Origin: Rhizobium altiplani
GTDB lineage: Bacteria > Pseudomonadota > Alphaproteobacteria > Rhizobiales > Rhizobiaceae
NCBI RefSeq assembly: GCF_001542405.1
Contig: NZ_LNCD01000051.1
Coordinates: 93,733-157,732, forward strand
Reading direction: 5' to 3'
DNA: 64,000 nt
Shown here: positions 19,081-29,690 of the stretch, in pieces
Layout of the letters: each line of letters opens with the position of its first letter
Numbering within the stretch: the stretch's first letter is position 1
Notes under the pieces: generated by a model
Told to the model about the DNA's origin: nothing
Databases searched by the model: none
The model's input: only the letters and a program-made list of their open reading frames with translations
Program-made: the position numbers and the translations under genes

Positions 19081-19356
19081 ATGTCGGCGTCAGATATCAC
19101 GCTGATGATCGAAGCATTCGACCGCCTATCGGCGGCAGGTTTCACCGTGGGTCCTGAATGGCAAGCCGTGCATGAAGTCTGCCAGGCGCATGAGGGCGAG
19201 GCACCTTTCGACTGGGGGCATGCCATTTGCCACCGCATCGAGGGCGACGACTGGAATGCCGATTATTGGTATCGCCGCGCAGGCAAACGACGCGGAAGCG
19301 GTACGGTTGCCGAAGAATGGTCGGTGATGAAGGCGGCGCTTTCCAAACACCTTTGA
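19081..19356 (+). CDS. Conserved hypothetical protein
   Basis: A 91-residue acidic soluble protein with six tryptophans and two cysteines and motifs such as W-G-H-A-I-C-H-R-I-E-G-D and W-Y-R-R-A-G-K. CAGGAGGAGG stands directly before the ATG at 19081, a very strong ribosome site that decides the start. It occupies the gatA-gatB gap. The pattern resembles small rhizobial proteins of unknown function; no catalytic signature is visible. Confidence 0.75.
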   Translation: MSASDITLMIEAFDRLSAAGFTVGPEWQAVHEVCQAHEGEAPFDWGHAICHRIEGDDWNADYWYRRAGKRRGSGTVAEEWSVMKAALSKHL

Positions 19357-19359
19357 AGG

Positions 19360-19387
19360 AAGCCGCGCGCCATGCGACGCGCGGCTT
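19360..19387. terminator. Bidirectional terminator between convergent genes
   Basis: AAGCCGCGC (19360-19368) pairs with GCGCGGCTT (19379-19387) around a 10-base loop, exactly between the ends of the convergent genes at 19356 and 19394. Confidence 0.6.
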
Positions 19388-19393
19388 GGACAG

Positions 19394-19651
19394 CTATCTG
19401 TTGTCCTGTTCTGCTCTTACGAGAACCAGTCCTCGTTCGGTGATCCGGTAAGGCTTGCCGCCCGACGATTTGATGGCCCGCTTCTGCTTCAGTTTCCGAA
19501 ACAGCTCGAGGCCGAAGCCGGGATAGACCCAGCCGTCGCGAGTGAAGCATTTTACGGCCTCGATTTTCCGGTTGTCGTCGCGTTCGATTTCAATGCGGCC
19601 ACCTTGGGCCAATAGGTGCAGGATGCGCTGCTCCGTGCGTGAAATATCCAT
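19394..19651 (-). CDS. YjhX family (UPF0386) toxin-like protein
   Basis: An 85-residue protein matching the YjhX pattern along its length: S-R-x-E-Q-R-I-L-H-L-L-A-Q-G-G-R-I, then A-V-x-C-F-T-R-D-G, L-F-R-K-L-K-x-K-R-A-I-K-S, G-x-P-Y-R-I-T, and the terminal V-R-A-E-Q-D-N-R. YjhX of E. coli is reported as the toxin of the YjhX/YjhQ pair, in which YjhQ is a GNAT-type antitoxin. A GNAT gene lies close by at 19945 on the other strand, but pairing it with this gene is conjecture. Confidence 0.85.
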   Translation of the reverse strand: MDISRTEQRILHLLAQGGRIEIERDDNRKIEAVKCFTRDGWVYPGFGLELFRKLKQKRAIKSSGGKPYRITERGLVLVRAEQDNR

Positions 19652-19944
19652 GGAATGTTGATCCGGTCTTGCGCCATGAAGGCGCGCAAAAACGATCTGG
19701 CGCGCGAAGAGGCGTCAGGGCTTCGCTTTTTTCGGGCCCGTGCGCGCAAGGAAAACCTGCGGGCAGGGCCTCTACCGGGTCTGAGAAGACGAATTCAACA
19801 TGCGGCCTTGATACTGGCTGGGCGACATCGCGTCAAGATTTACAACCGATAGAGGATCTTTCTGCCGCGCCTCGCGCACGAAACGCAAGGCTTGGAGAAC
19901 GGGGTGATTCGGTGTTTTACTTTCGTGGAAACGCGGAGATAGTG

Positions 19945-20451
19945 TTGATCCATATTCGCAATGCCCGCGAAGACGAAGCGGAGCTCTTGAGCGAGATCGG
20001 AGTAAGAGCCTGGCAGAAGGCCATGGCGGCCATCGGCGAAGGGGATGCCATGGTCGATGCCGCCCGAAGTGCGTTTTTCAATTTCGTCGCAAGTAGCTGG
20101 ATCACCGTCACTCTCATCGAATGGAACGGACATCCGGCAGGATGGGCAGCACGCGAGAGCCTCGACGAGAAGATTTCGGATTTCTGGATTGATCCTGCCT
20201 TTGTCGGTCATGGTCTCGGAACGGCACTTTTGCAGAATATCGAAGAAGACATCGCCGCGCAGGGCTTCGATACGGCTATGATGCAGACGCACTCAGGGAA
20301 CTCCGAAGCGATCAGCTTTTTCCAGAAGCATGGATACGCAATTCATTGGCTATCAATTGCCTACAATCCCAAGCTCGATCGTGATGTACCGTCCGTCGGC
20401 CTGTCAAAGTCACTGGAATCTGCGGACGATGGCACTTACGGGCTAGTCTAG
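19945..20451 (+). CDS. GNAT family N-acetyltransferase
   Basis: About 168 residues, beginning with the first strand L-I-H-I-R-N-A-R-E-D-E. The acetyl-CoA binding segment is F-W-I-D-P-A-F-V-G-H-G-L-G-T-A-L-L, and N-S-E-A-I-S-F-F-Q-K-H-G-Y is the usual terminal motif. The substrate is unknown. The start is uncertain: a TTG at 19945 has GGAG six bases away, and a GTG at 19942 is the alternative; no ATG fits. Its end overlaps the end of the DUF1294 remnant. Confidence 0.75.
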   Translation: MIHIRNAREDEAELLSEIGVRAWQKAMAAIGEGDAMVDAARSAFFNFVASSWITVTLIEWNGHPAGWAARESLDEKISDFWIDPAFVGHGLGTALLQNIEEDIAAQGFDTAMMQTHSGNSEAISFFQKHGYAIHWLSIAYNPKLDRDVPSVGLSKSLESADDGTYGLV

Positions 20452-20756
20452 CAACTGACCTTCCAGCGTGAGGTAGCCGAGAGCGCCCGATAGCAGAAGC
20501 GCAGCCACCACATGAAAGACGACGATCGCTCTGAGGTTCGATCGGAAGGGTTCCTTTCGGGTCTTGTGGCGCAGGAGCCGTTGCGCGCAAACAGCGCCGA
20601 GGCTGCCGCCGACGAATGCAAGCGTCAGCAGGTCCTCTCGCTGATCCGCGTGCCATGGTGGCGAGAGGCTTGCTTGTCGAGGAAATAGATCGAGAACACG
20701 AAGGCATTCAGTGGCAGGAAAAGCGCGATGAACTTGAGGATATCGGTTGCCATCAT
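20443..20756 (-). pseudogene. DUF1294 membrane protein, single-base frameshift
   Basis: From ATG 20754-20756 the frame codes for MMATDILKFIALFLPLNAF and continues to R-H-H-G-T-R-I-S-E-R, then hits TGA. One frame over it resumes as D-L-L-T-L-A-F-V-G-G-S-L-G-A, R-L-L-R-H-K-T-R-K-E-P-F and a final hydrophobic helix, exactly the DUF1294 pattern. The break is at AGGAC (near 20632-20637), where one G seems missing from an AGGGAC. DUF1294 proteins are small membrane proteins of unknown function, often with an N-terminal cold-shock domain that is absent here. Confidence 0.75.
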
Positions 20757-20895
20757 GCGGGTCACGCTAGCGACATTGAGTTAACACGCCCCAAACCGGT
20801 TGGCTCCCCGCCGCGGAATAGCCGAAAGCCTTGCACCGGCAAGCCATTTCCGTTACCTCACCAGTTGAAAAGAACAGCCTGAAAAGAGCATCTCA

Positions 20896-22398
20896 ATGAC
20901 CATTGTCGACGTTCGCACGCCCGATCCGAAACGCTTCATTCCCGGCGCCACTGGCGATTGGGAAGTCATCATCGGCATGGAAGTCCATGCGCAGGTGCTG
21001 TCGAATTCGAAGCTGTTCTCGGGTGCAGCAACGGAATTCGGCAAGCCGCAGAATTCCAACGTGTCGCTCGTCGATGCGGCCATGCCCGGCATGTTGCCCG
21101 TTATCAACGAGGAATGTGTCAGGCAGGCCGTCCGGACTGGCCTGGGCCTGAAGGCGCAGATCAACAAGCGCTCGCTGTTTGATCGCAAGAACTACTTTTA
21201 TCCCGACCTGCCGCAGGGCTATCAGATCTCGCAGTACAAAGATCCGATCGTCGGAGAGGGCAAGATCATCATCTCCCTCGGCCCCGATCGCCAGGGTCAG
21301 TTCGAGGATATCGAGATCGGCATCGAGCGTCTGCATCTGGAGCAGGACGCCGGCAAGTCGTTGCACGACCAGCATGCCACCATGTCCTACGTCGACTTGA
21401 ACCGCTCGGGCGTCGCTCTGATGGAGATCGTCTCCAAGCCGGATATGCGCTCGTCGGATGAAGCCAAGGCTTACATGACGAAGCTGCGCTCGATCGTCCG
21501 CTATCTCGGCACCTGCGACGGTAACATGGACGAAGGCTCGATGCGCGCTGACGTCAACGTCTCCGTCCGTCGTCCGGGCGAAGGCTTCGGCACGCGTTGC
21601 GAGATCAAGAACGTCAACTCCATCCGCTTCATTGGCCAGGCAATCGAATATGAAGCCCGGCGCCAGATCGGCGTTCTTGAGGACGGGGGGCAGATCGAGC
21701 AGGAGACCCGTCTCTTCGACCCGAACAAGGGCGAGACGCGTTCGATGCGTTCCAAGGAAGATGCGCACGACTACCGCTACTTCCCGGATCCGGACCTGCT
21801 GCCGCTGGAGTTCGACGATGCCTTCGTCAAGGCGCTCGAAGCCGACCTGCCGGAATTGCCTGATGACAAGAAGGAGCGCTTCGTGCGCGAACTCGGTCTT
21901 TCGATCTACGACGCTTCCGTCCTGGTCTCGGAAAAGGCGATCGCCGACTATTTCGAAGCCGTGGCGGAGGGCCGCGACGGCAAGACGGCTGCCAACTGGG
22001 TCATCAACGATCTGCTCGGCGCCCTGAACCGCACGGGCAAGAGCATCGAGGAAACATCCGTTTCGCCGGCTCAGCTTGGTGCGATCATTGACCTCATCAA
22101 AGCGGAGACTATTTCCGGAAAGATCGCGAAGGACCTGTTCGAAATCGTGCTGAACGAGGGTGGCGATCCGGCCGAGATCGTCGAAACCAGAGGCATGAAG
22201 CAGGTGACCGATACCGGCGCGATCGAACGGGCCGTGGACGAGATCATCGCCGCCAACCCCGATCAGGTCGCAAAGGTCCAGGCCAAGCCAACGCTTGCGG
22301 GGTGGTTCGTTGGTCAGGTCATGAAGGCCACCGGCGGCAAGGCCAACCCGCAGGCCGTCCAGGCTCTCGTGAAAGCGAAGCTCGGCATCGAGGAGTAA
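20896..22398 (+). CDS. gatB: Glutamyl/aspartyl-tRNA amidotransferase subunit B
   Basis: A 500-residue GatB. The cradle domain has the family start [13 protein letters not shown] and [25 protein letters not shown] and E-I-K-N-V-N-S are the kinase-site motifs that phosphorylate the tRNA-bound Glu or Asp. The YqeY-like C-terminal tRNA-binding domain starts near residue 350 and ends [12 protein letters not shown]. It works with GatC and GatA coded upstream. The next gene begins 4 bases after its stop. Confidence 0.97.
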   Translation: MTIVDVRTPDPKRFIPGATGDWEVIIGMEVHAQVLSNSKLFSGAATEFGKPQNSNVSLVDAAMPGMLPVINEECVRQAVRTGLGLKAQINKRSLFDRKNYFYPDLPQGYQISQYKDPIVGEGKIIISLGPDRQGQFEDIEIGIERLHLEQDAGKSLHDQHATMSYVDLNRSGVALMEIVSKPDMRSSDEAKAYMTKLRSIVRYLGTCDGNMDEGSMRADVNVSVRRPGEGFGTRCEIKNVNSIRFIGQAIEYEARRQIGVLEDGGQIEQETRLFDPNKGETRSMRSKEDAHDYRYFPDPDLLPLEFDDAFVKALEADLPELPDDKKERFVRELGLSIYDASVLVSEKAIADYFEAVAEGRDGKTAANWVINDLLGALNRTGKSIEETSVSPAQLGAIIDLIKAETISGKIAKDLFEIVLNEGGDPAEIVETRGMKQVTDTGAIERAVDEIIAANPDQVAKVQAKPTLAGWFVGQVMKATGGKANPQAVQALVKAKLGIEE

Positions 22399-22402
22399 GA
22401 CC

Positions 22403-22906
22403 GTGTATTTCGTGCGCACTGCCAGCGAGGGTGATCTCAGCAAGATGCGCACTTTGCTGGATGAGGGTTTTCGCGCGACCTACGCGGGCCTCTACGGCGA
22501 AGCAAAGGTGAATGAGATCATTGCTCACCTTTTTTCGCCGGCTGCGCTTCAGGCGCGGCTGGCGAAGAAGAATGCGGAGTTCCTCGTTGCCGACAACGGC
22601 AAGGACATCGGCGGCATCGGTTATGCCGCCATGTCCGACGAGATGACAAAAACCGTCATGCTGCACCTGCTCTATGTCCGTCCGCCGCTGCATCGCCAGG
22701 GCATCGGTCGGGAGATCTTTGCCGAGTTGGAAACCTGCTTTCCCGATGCCGAAATCATGCGCCTCGAGGTCGAGCCGCGAAACAAGACGGCGATCGCTTT
22801 CTACCATGCTCACGGCTTCGAGGATGTCGGCCGCAATGAAAATGACGGGCCGGGCCAATCCGGCATACCGACGCTGATCCTCGAAAAATTTCTCGAACAG
22901 CGCTAG
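22403..22906 (+). CDS. GNAT family N-acetyltransferase
   Basis: A 167-residue acetyltransferase starting at GTG 22403, only 4 bases from the gatB stop, so probably cotranscribed. The acetyl-CoA loop is V-R-P-P-L-H-R-Q-G-I-G-R-E-I-F, and the C-terminal strand region reads L-E-V-E-P-R-N-K-T-A-I-A-F-Y-H-A-H-G-F. The acceptor substrate cannot be named. Confidence 0.85.
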   Translation: MYFVRTASEGDLSKMRTLLDEGFRATYAGLYGEAKVNEIIAHLFSPAALQARLAKKNAEFLVADNGKDIGGIGYAAMSDEMTKTVMLHLLYVRPPLHRQGIGREIFAELETCFPDAEIMRLEVEPRNKTAIAFYHAHGFEDVGRNENDGPGQSGIPTLILEKFLEQR

Positions 22907-22920
22907 GCCGCAATACGATC

Positions 22921-23382
22921 ATGAGCCAAACCACGATTCGCGAGGCACGCAGCTCCGACGTCGCCGCGCTGGTTGCCATCTTTGCCGCTGATGAACTCGG
23001 CGGTCACGGCGACACGACCGCGCCCGAGATACTCGGCAAGTATCTTCGGGCTTTCGAGCGGATTGCTTCATCGCCCGACCAAACGCTTTACGTCGCGGAG
23101 CGTGACGGGCAGGTCGTAGGCACATTTCAGACCATGGTCGTGACGTCGCTGATCGGTCGTGGCTCCTCGTCGATGATCATTGAGGCGGTGCAGACGCGGG
23201 GTGACATGCGTGGCCAGGGCATCGGTGCCCAGATGATTGAGTTTGCCATTGCGGAGGCAAAACGTCGCGGTTTGCGGCTCGTGCAACTGACGTCGAATGC
23301 CAGCCGCACGGATGCGCACCGCTTCTACGACCGACTTGGTTTCAAGCAATCGCATCTCGGCTTCAAGATGGCGCTGAAATGA
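22921..23382 (+). CDS. GNAT family N-acetyltransferase
   Basis: A 153-residue protein with a complete GNAT core: T-I-R-E-A-R-S-S-D as the first strand, R-G-D-M-R-G-Q-G-I-G-A-Q-M as the acetyl-CoA loop, and S-R-T-D-A-H-R-F-Y-D-R-L-G-F-K at the end. It follows another GNAT gene by 14 bases on the same strand. The two proteins differ too much to be a recent duplication. Confidence 0.87.
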   Translation: MSQTTIREARSSDVAALVAIFAADELGGHGDTTAPEILGKYLRAFERIASSPDQTLYVAERDGQVVGTFQTMVVTSLIGRGSSSMIIEAVQTRGDMRGQGIGAQMIEFAIAEAKRRGLRLVQLTSNASRTDAHRFYDRLGFKQSHLGFKMALK

Positions 23383-23486
23383 GCCGGTGTGGCACCGGAA
23401 TCACTGGACAATACGGATCGCTGGCGGCATAAGCGAGGGATCAAATTCTGGTCCCGCTTGCCTTCCGGCTAGCTCAAGGAAAAGAC

Positions 23487-23885
23487 ATGAAGAATCTCCT
23501 CGTGCAAATCTTCACCTGGTGGAACGGTCAGACGATCGGTACGCGTTTTGCGACCTGGCGTTTTGGCAAGCGCGTCGGTGAAGACGAATTGGGTAACGTT
23601 TATTACGAAGGCGGTATGTCATCCTACGGTCTTCCGAAGCGTTGGGTGATCTACAAGGGTTATGCCGAAGCCTCTGCAATTCCGCCGGGCTGGCATGGCT
23701 GGATGCATCATCGCACGAATGTCCCGCCGAGCCAGGAAAACTACGTTGCCAAGGAATGGCAGAAGCCGCATCGCGCGAACCCGACCGGCTCGCCGCAGGC
23801 TTATCGTCCGCCGGGCTCGCTCGTCGTTCCCGGCGAACGTCCGCGGGTTACCGGCGACTACGACGCCTGGACGCCTGGCAACTGA
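23487..23885 (+). CDS. NADH:ubiquinone oxidoreductase subunit NDUFA12-like
   Basis: A 132-residue homologue of the mitochondrial complex I accessory subunit NDUFA12 (B17.2). It shows the family pattern W-W-N-G-Q-T-I-G-T, G-x-R-V-G-E-D-E-L-G-N-V-Y-Y-E, R-W-V-I-Y-K-G-Y-A-E-A-S-x-I-P-P-G-W-H-G-W-M-H-H, and a Pro-rich tail with Y-D-A-W-T-P-G. This supernumerary subunit is characteristic of alphaproteobacterial complex I. CAAGGAAAAGAC precedes the ATG. It is coded apart from the nuo operon, as usual in rhizobia. Confidence 0.93.
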   Translation: MKNLLVQIFTWWNGQTIGTRFATWRFGKRVGEDELGNVYYEGGMSSYGLPKRWVIYKGYAEASAIPPGWHGWMHHRTNVPPSQENYVAKEWQKPHRANPTGSPQAYRPPGSLVVPGERPRVTGDYDAWTPGN

Positions 23886-23990
23886 GCAGCTGGTCGCCGA
23901 CCCTGCTTTTAGCCACAATTGACTATTACCCGCAGAATGGCCGCAGCGATTGCGGCCTTCGATTTTCAGACGCTGTGGAGACGGGCAGAT

Positions 23991-24422
23991 ATGAAGCTTA
24001 TCACGCGGAACCAGCTCCTGCGTGCCGCCGGGCTTTCCCTGGTGCTTGGCTCGATCCTCCTGCCGCAGGCTGCCTCCGCTGCCCGCATTGAGAACTCGGT
24101 TGCCGTTTTCTCCGGCCTCGACAAGATCACCGGCCGTATCACCACCTTCGACGTCTATGTCAACGAGACCGTGCAGTTCGGTGCGCTGCAGGTGACGCCG
24201 AAGGCCTGCTATTCGCGCGATCAGGCGGAAGCGCAGAAGATAGATGGTTTTGTGGAAGTCGACGAGATCACGCTCGACCGTAAGATCCGCCGCATCTTCA
24301 CCGGCTGGATGTTTGCCGACAGCCCCGGTCTCAATGCCGTAGAGCATCCGATCTATGACGTCTGGCTAAAGGACTGCAAGCAGAACTCGGACGTTCCCGC
24401 GCCTGACAAGGCAGCCAACTAG
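23991..24422 (+). CDS. DUF2155 secreted protein
   Basis: 143 residues. A signal peptide of about 30 residues ends at A-A-S-A-A. The mature part contains the DUF2155 pattern: L-D-K-I-T-G-R-I-T-T-F-D-V-Y-V-N-E-T, F-G-A-L-Q-V-T-P-K-A-C-Y-S-R and A-E-H-P-I-Y-D-V-W-L-K-D-C. Two conserved Cys could form a disulfide in the periplasm. The function is unknown; the family is largely alphaproteobacterial. The ATG at 23991 gives the signal peptide. It converges on aat, whose stop is 3 bases away. Confidence 0.88.
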   Translation: MKLITRNQLLRAAGLSLVLGSILLPQAASAARIENSVAVFSGLDKITGRITTFDVYVNETVQFGALQVTPKACYSRDQAEAQKIDGFVEVDEITLDRKIRRIFTGWMFADSPGLNAVEHPIYDVWLKDCKQNSDVPAPDKAAN

Positions 24423-24425
24423 TTC

Positions 24426-25040
24426 CTAGAATTCAAGGTGCGGCGATTCCATTGCCGCCGTGAGGATGTGGGCGTACTCATTCTTCGGAACATCGATCGC
24501 CCCGAACGTCTTCAGGTGCTCGGTCGTAAACTGCGTATCGAGCAAGGTGAAACCCTTGGCGCGCAGCCGTTCCACCAGATGAACGAGGCAGATCTTCGAG
24601 GCGTCGGTCCGCCGCGAGAACATGCTTTCGCCGAAGAATGCCGAGCCCAGCGACACTCCGTATAATCCGCCGACAAGTTCGTCGCCGTCCCAGGCCTCGA
24701 CCGAGTGAGCATGGCCGATACGATGCAGTGTCGAATATAGCGTCTTGATGGTCTGATTGATCCAGGTGCTGGGCCTGTCCCCGGTCTCCGCCGCACAGGC
24801 CGCAATGACCGCGTCGAAATCGTAATTGAAGCGGATATCGAACGGCTTGCGCCGGATCGTCTTGGCGAGGCTTTTGGAAACGTGGAATTCGTCGAGCGGC
24901 AGGACGCCGCGAAGGTCGGGCTCGACCCAGAATATTTCTGGGTCGTCAGCCGATTCGGCCATTGGGAAAAGACCGATAGAGTAGGCGCGCAGGAGGATTT
25001 CCGGTGTTATGCCTGGAGACTTCCTGCGCGATCCTGCCAT
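24426..25040 (-). CDS. aat: Leucyl/phenylalanyl-tRNA-protein transferase
   Basis: A 204-residue enzyme that adds Leu or Phe from tRNA to N-terminal Arg/Lys of proteins, marking them for ClpS/ClpAP (N-degron pathway). Recognisable stretches are Y-S-I-G-L-F-P-M-A, the W-V-E-P-D-x-R-G-V-L-P-L loop, [29 protein letters not shown] and [11 protein letters not shown]. It is located 6 bases after the accC stop on the same strand. Confidence 0.96.
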   Translation of the reverse strand: MAGSRRKSPGITPEILLRAYSIGLFPMAESADDPEIFWVEPDLRGVLPLDEFHVSKSLAKTIRRKPFDIRFNYDFDAVIAACAAETGDRPSTWINQTIKTLYSTLHRIGHAHSVEAWDGDELVGGLYGVSLGSAFFGESMFSRRTDASKICLVHLVERLRAKGFTLLDTQFTTEHLKTFGAIDVPKNEYAHILTAAMESPHLEF

Positions 25041-25046
25041 TCTTTG

Positions 25047-26393
<1,347 letters not shown>

Positions 26394-26403
26394 GACGCCC
26401 GCC

Positions 26404-26880
26404 TTATTCGATGACGACGAGGGCTTGGCCGTATTCGACGGGGCTTCCGTCCTCGACGAGGATTTCGGTGATCTTGCCGGATTTCGGCGAAGGAATCTGG
26501 TTCATGGTCTTCATCGCTTCGATGATGAGCAGCGTCTGGCCTTCCTTCACGGTCGCGCCGAGCTCGATGAAGGCGCGTGCACCGGGAGCCGGAGCCATGT
26601 AGGCGGTGCCGACCATCGGAGCGCTGACAGTGTTGGCAGGGTTGCGTGCCGCCGCTGCCGGAGCCGCAGGTGCTGCAGCTGCCGGGGCCGCTACGGCCGG
26701 AGCCGCTGCGAACGCGGGCGCAGCCATCGGAGCCTGAATGTACTGGGTGTTGCCGGCGCGCGAAACGCGGATGCGCAGATCGTCCTGCTCGACTTCGATT
26801 TCCGTCAGATCCGTGTCGTTGAGGATGTTCGCGAGGTCGCGGATCAGCGCCTGGTCGATACCGTTTTTCTTCTCAGCCAT
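26404..26880 (-). CDS. accB: Biotin carboxyl carrier protein of acetyl-CoA carboxylase
   Basis: 158 residues. The N-terminal domain (1-42) is followed by an Ala/Pro-rich linker (about 51-80) and a C-terminal biotinyl domain, with the biotin-accepting Lys124 in E-A-M-K-T-M-N. The hammer-like thumb segment P-A-P-G-A-R-A-F of bacterial AccB is present. It is coded directly before accC, with which it functions. Confidence 0.97.
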   Translation of the reverse strand: MAEKKNGIDQALIRDLANILNDTDLTEIEVEQDDLRIRVSRAGNTQYIQAPMAAPAFAAAPAVAAPAAAAPAAPAAAARNPANTVSAPMVGTAYMAPAPGARAFIELGATVKEGQTLLIIEAMKTMNQIPSPKSGKITEILVEDGSPVEYGQALVVIE

Positions 26881-26902
26881 GAGTGTTTGCCCTGTCTTCT
26901 TT

Positions 26903-27340
26903 TTATGCCGTAAGATTCTTCAGCGCCTGGAGCGCCAGAATATAGCTGTAAGGCCCGAAGCCGCAGATGACGCCTTTCACCGCTGGCGCGATCATCGACT
27001 TGTGGCGGAATTCTTCCCGCGCGTGAACGTTGGAGATATGGAGCTCTATTACCGGAATGGAAATAGCGCGAATTGCATCGTGGAGCGCGACCGACGTATG
27101 CGTGTAGGCGCCCGCATTGATCGCGACACCAACGGCCTTATCGTTCGCTTCATGGAACCAATCAACGAGCGTGCCTTCGTGATTGCTCTGGCGAAAATCA
27201 ATATCGAAGCCGAGCTCACGCCCGGCCGCCTTGCAGTCCGCCTCGATATCCTGAAGGGTCTTGCCACCATAGATGCCGGGCTCTCTTTTGCCGAGCATGT
27301 TCAGGTTGGGGCCGTTCAGGACGAATATCGTTTGCGTCAT
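26903..27340 (-). CDS. aroQ: Type II 3-dehydroquinate dehydratase
   Basis: A 145-residue enzyme of the shikimate pathway that dehydrates 3-dehydroquinate. The N-terminal L-N-G-P-N-L-N-M-L-G-K-R-E-P-G-I-Y-G motif supplies the catalytic Arg and Tyr; I-N-A-G-A-Y-T-H-T-S and E-L-H-I-S-N bind the substrate. The ATG at 27340 is preferred over an in-frame TTG at 27352, since GGA is well spaced before it. It is probably the first gene of aroQ-accB-accC-aat. Confidence 0.95.
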   Translation of the reverse strand: MTQTIFVLNGPNLNMLGKREPGIYGGKTLQDIEADCKAAGRELGFDIDFRQSNHEGTLVDWFHEANDKAVGVAINAGAYTHTSVALHDAIRAISIPVIELHISNVHAREEFRHKSMIAPAVKGVICGFGPYSYILALQALKNLTA

Positions 27341-27484
27341 CGAATGTTCCAATAAGTGCGGGACGGCAACCTATAGACTCCCCACGGGCCTAATGAAAGC
27401 CCTTTGGGAAGCGCAGCCCAAATCCCGCCATATTTGTCCACATGGCTGAAACGCTTCGATTTTGGCGATTTGATGAGCGTCGCC

Positions 27485-28243
27485 TCAGCAACTCGTCTTG
27501 CCGCAGGCGCGCATATTCTTCACCTTGGCTTCAAGGTCGTCGAAGCCAACCGCGCCTTGAACGAGCTCGTTGCCGACCACATAAGACGGTGTGCCTGTGA
27601 TGCCGAGGCTCTGAGCAAGGTCATAGGTTTCCTTGACGGAAGCATCGCTGGAGCTCTTGGCCATCTCATCCCTTATCTGCTTTTCGCTGACGCCAAGGGA
27701 CTCTGCGACTTCGAGAGCGCTCGCTTCGTCGGCGCGGCCGTCGCGCCCAAGCAATGCGATATGGAACTGGCTATATTTCTGCGGCGCCAGTTTGCGGAAT
27801 GCGTCGGATACCTTGTGGGCGGCAACCGATTCCGGTCCGAGGATTGGGAATTCCTTGAGCACGAAGCGGACGTTCTTGTCTTTTTCGAGCATCGTCTGCA
27901 TGTCCGAAAGCGCATGCCTGCAATAGCCGCAATTGTAATCGAAGAATTCGACGATCGTGATGTCGCCCTTCGGGTTGCCGATCGCCAAGTCATACTTCGA
28001 ATCGAAGATCGTCGACTTGTTGTCAGCAATCACGGCGTTGGCTTTAACGAGGCGCGCCTGCTCCTGCTTCTTCTGCAGCGCATCCTGAACATCGAGCATG
28101 ATCTCTGGATTTTCAATCAGGTATTGCTTGATGAACTCGCCGAACTCCTTCTTCTGCGCGTCGTCGAGTGCTGCCGCCGGATAGGCAGTTGCCACCGAGG
28201 CAGTGAGCGCGAGCGCGGTGAAGATTTTCGGAAGTATGGCCAT
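27485..28243 (-). CDS. DsbA-family thiol:disulfide oxidoreductase
   Basis: A 252-residue periplasmic protein with a signal peptide (about residues 1-25) and a thioredoxin fold containing the DsbA helical insertion. The active site is Cys105-Gly-Tyr-Cys108, in F-F-D-Y-N-C-G-Y-C, and the cis-Pro loop is G-T-P-S-Y-V-V-G. The segment after the signal peptide (about 26-60) is the N-terminal extension seen in DsbA/DsbG-like ScsC and Com1 proteins. Two C-terminal cysteines (C-G-K-T-S-C) are unusual and may form a disulfide. Oxidase or isomerase activity cannot be decided. Confidence 0.9.
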   Translation of the reverse strand: MAILPKIFTALALTASVATAYPAAALDDAQKKEFGEFIKQYLIENPEIMLDVQDALQKKQEQARLVKANAVIADNKSTIFDSKYDLAIGNPKGDITIVEFFDYNCGYCRHALSDMQTMLEKDKNVRFVLKEFPILGPESVAAHKVSDAFRKLAPQKYSQFHIALLGRDGRADEASALEVAESLGVSEKQIRDEMAKSSSDASVKETYDLAQSLGITGTPSYVVGNELVQGAVGFDDLEAKVKNMRACGKTSC

Positions 28244-28454
28244 TATATCCTCGTCATCAGCAGTTTACATGCGTCGGTTCTAGGCGTCGAATAACACTGC
28301 CCGGTTAACGGCGGCACGCCGCTGCCGCCAAATTACGGTGCGTCCGGTCGTCTTCAAACAGGAATTTTCGCATCCGCGGTTCAATCGCGGGATTGTGATG
28401 ACCCGATTATTGCGGCAATTGTCTGGCCGCAAGCAAAGTTAAAGAGAAGCGATC

Positions 28455-29612
28455 TTGTTTTCCATTTCCCAACGCAGCGAAGTCGAACCCTTTCATGCCA
28501 TGGATGTTCTGGCGGAGGCGACAAGGCGGCGAGCGAACGGCCATCCGGTCATTTCCATGGCCGTCGGCCAGCCATCCCATCCGGCGCCGCGGGCCGCGCG
28601 GGAGGCAGCGCAGGCTGCGCTTGTGGAGGGCAAGATCGGCTACACGGACGCGCTTGGTACGACGAGACTGAAACAAGCGCTGGCCGACCATTATCGCGGC
28701 CGTCACGGGCTGGAAATCGATCCTGCACGGATCGCGATAACGACGGGTTCTTCCGCCGGCTTCAATTTGGCGTTTCTCTCGCTGTTCGATGCCGGCGACG
28801 CGGTCGCGATTGCCCGGCCGGGCTATCCCGCCTACCGCAACATCCTCGGCGCGTTGGGGTTGAGGGTGATCGAGGTGCCGGTAACGGCCGAAACCCACTT
28901 CACGTTGACGCCCGAGAGTCTCGAGGCCGCGCAAACGGCAAACAATGTCAGGCTGAAGGGCGTTCTGCTGGCGAGCCCCGCCAACCCGACAGGTACCGTG
29001 ACCGGCCGCCAGGGGCTGAAGTCCTTGGCCGACTATTGCGCGGCCAATTCGATCGCGTTCATTTCAGACGAAATCTACCACGGACTGACCTTTGCCGGCG
29101 AAGAGACCGGCGCGCTGGAATTGACCGACGAGGCGATCGTCATCAACTCCTTCTCCAAATATTATTGCATGACGGGATGGCGGATCGGCTGGATGGTGTT
29201 GCCCGAGCGGCTGGTGCGCCCGATCGAGCGCGTCGCGCAAAGCCTCTACATCTCGCCACCCGAACTCTCGCAGATCGCCGCGACGGCCGCTCTCGGCGCG
29301 GCCGCGGAACTCGATGTCTACAAGGCGAGCTACGCGGCCAACCGCGATTTTCTGCTGAAGCGTCTGCCGGAGATCGGCCTGTCCATCGCATCGCCGATGG
29401 ATGGCGCCTTCTACGCCTATGTCGACGTAACGCGCTTTACCAATGATAGCATGGCTTTCGCGAAGCGGATGTTGGCGGAGATCAACGTCGCCGCAACGCC
29501 GGGCCTGGATTTCGACCCGCTGGAAGGTAATCGCTCGATGCGCATGTCCTACGCCGGTTCCGAAGCCGAGATCATCGAAGCAATCGAACGTATCGCAGCG
29601 TGGTTGAAATAA
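28455..29612 (+). CDS. Pyridoxal-phosphate aminotransferase, class I/II
   Basis: A 385-residue fold-type I enzyme. The PLP lysine is Lys235 in N-S-F-S-K-Y-Y-C-M-T-G-W-R-I-G-W. The cofactor-contacting A-N-P-T-G, S-D-E-I-Y and the late S-M-R-M-S-Y-A-G (substrate-carboxylate Arg) are in place. The N-terminus Q-R-S-x-V-E-P-F-H-A-M-D-V-L-x-E-A is typical of rhizobial paralogues, so the TTG at 28455 is favoured over the ATG at 28500. The amino donor is not known; aspartate-like specificity is one possibility. Confidence 0.87.
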   Translation: MFSISQRSEVEPFHAMDVLAEATRRRANGHPVISMAVGQPSHPAPRAAREAAQAALVEGKIGYTDALGTTRLKQALADHYRGRHGLEIDPARIAITTGSSAGFNLAFLSLFDAGDAVAIARPGYPAYRNILGALGLRVIEVPVTAETHFTLTPESLEAAQTANNVRLKGVLLASPANPTGTVTGRQGLKSLADYCAANSIAFISDEIYHGLTFAGEETGALELTDEAIVINSFSKYYCMTGWRIGWMVLPERLVRPIERVAQSLYISPPELSQIAATAALGAAAELDVYKASYAANRDFLLKRLPEIGLSIASPMDGAFYAYVDVTRFTNDSMAFAKRMLAEINVAATPGLDFDPLEGNRSMRMSYAGSEAEIIEAIERIAAWLK

Positions 29613-29690
29613 GTTTCTTCTAATGGAGAGTCTTCTGGAGACTTGCTAATGCAATTTCTGAGCGGCTTCGCGGCGGGCCGCCCTACTTAC

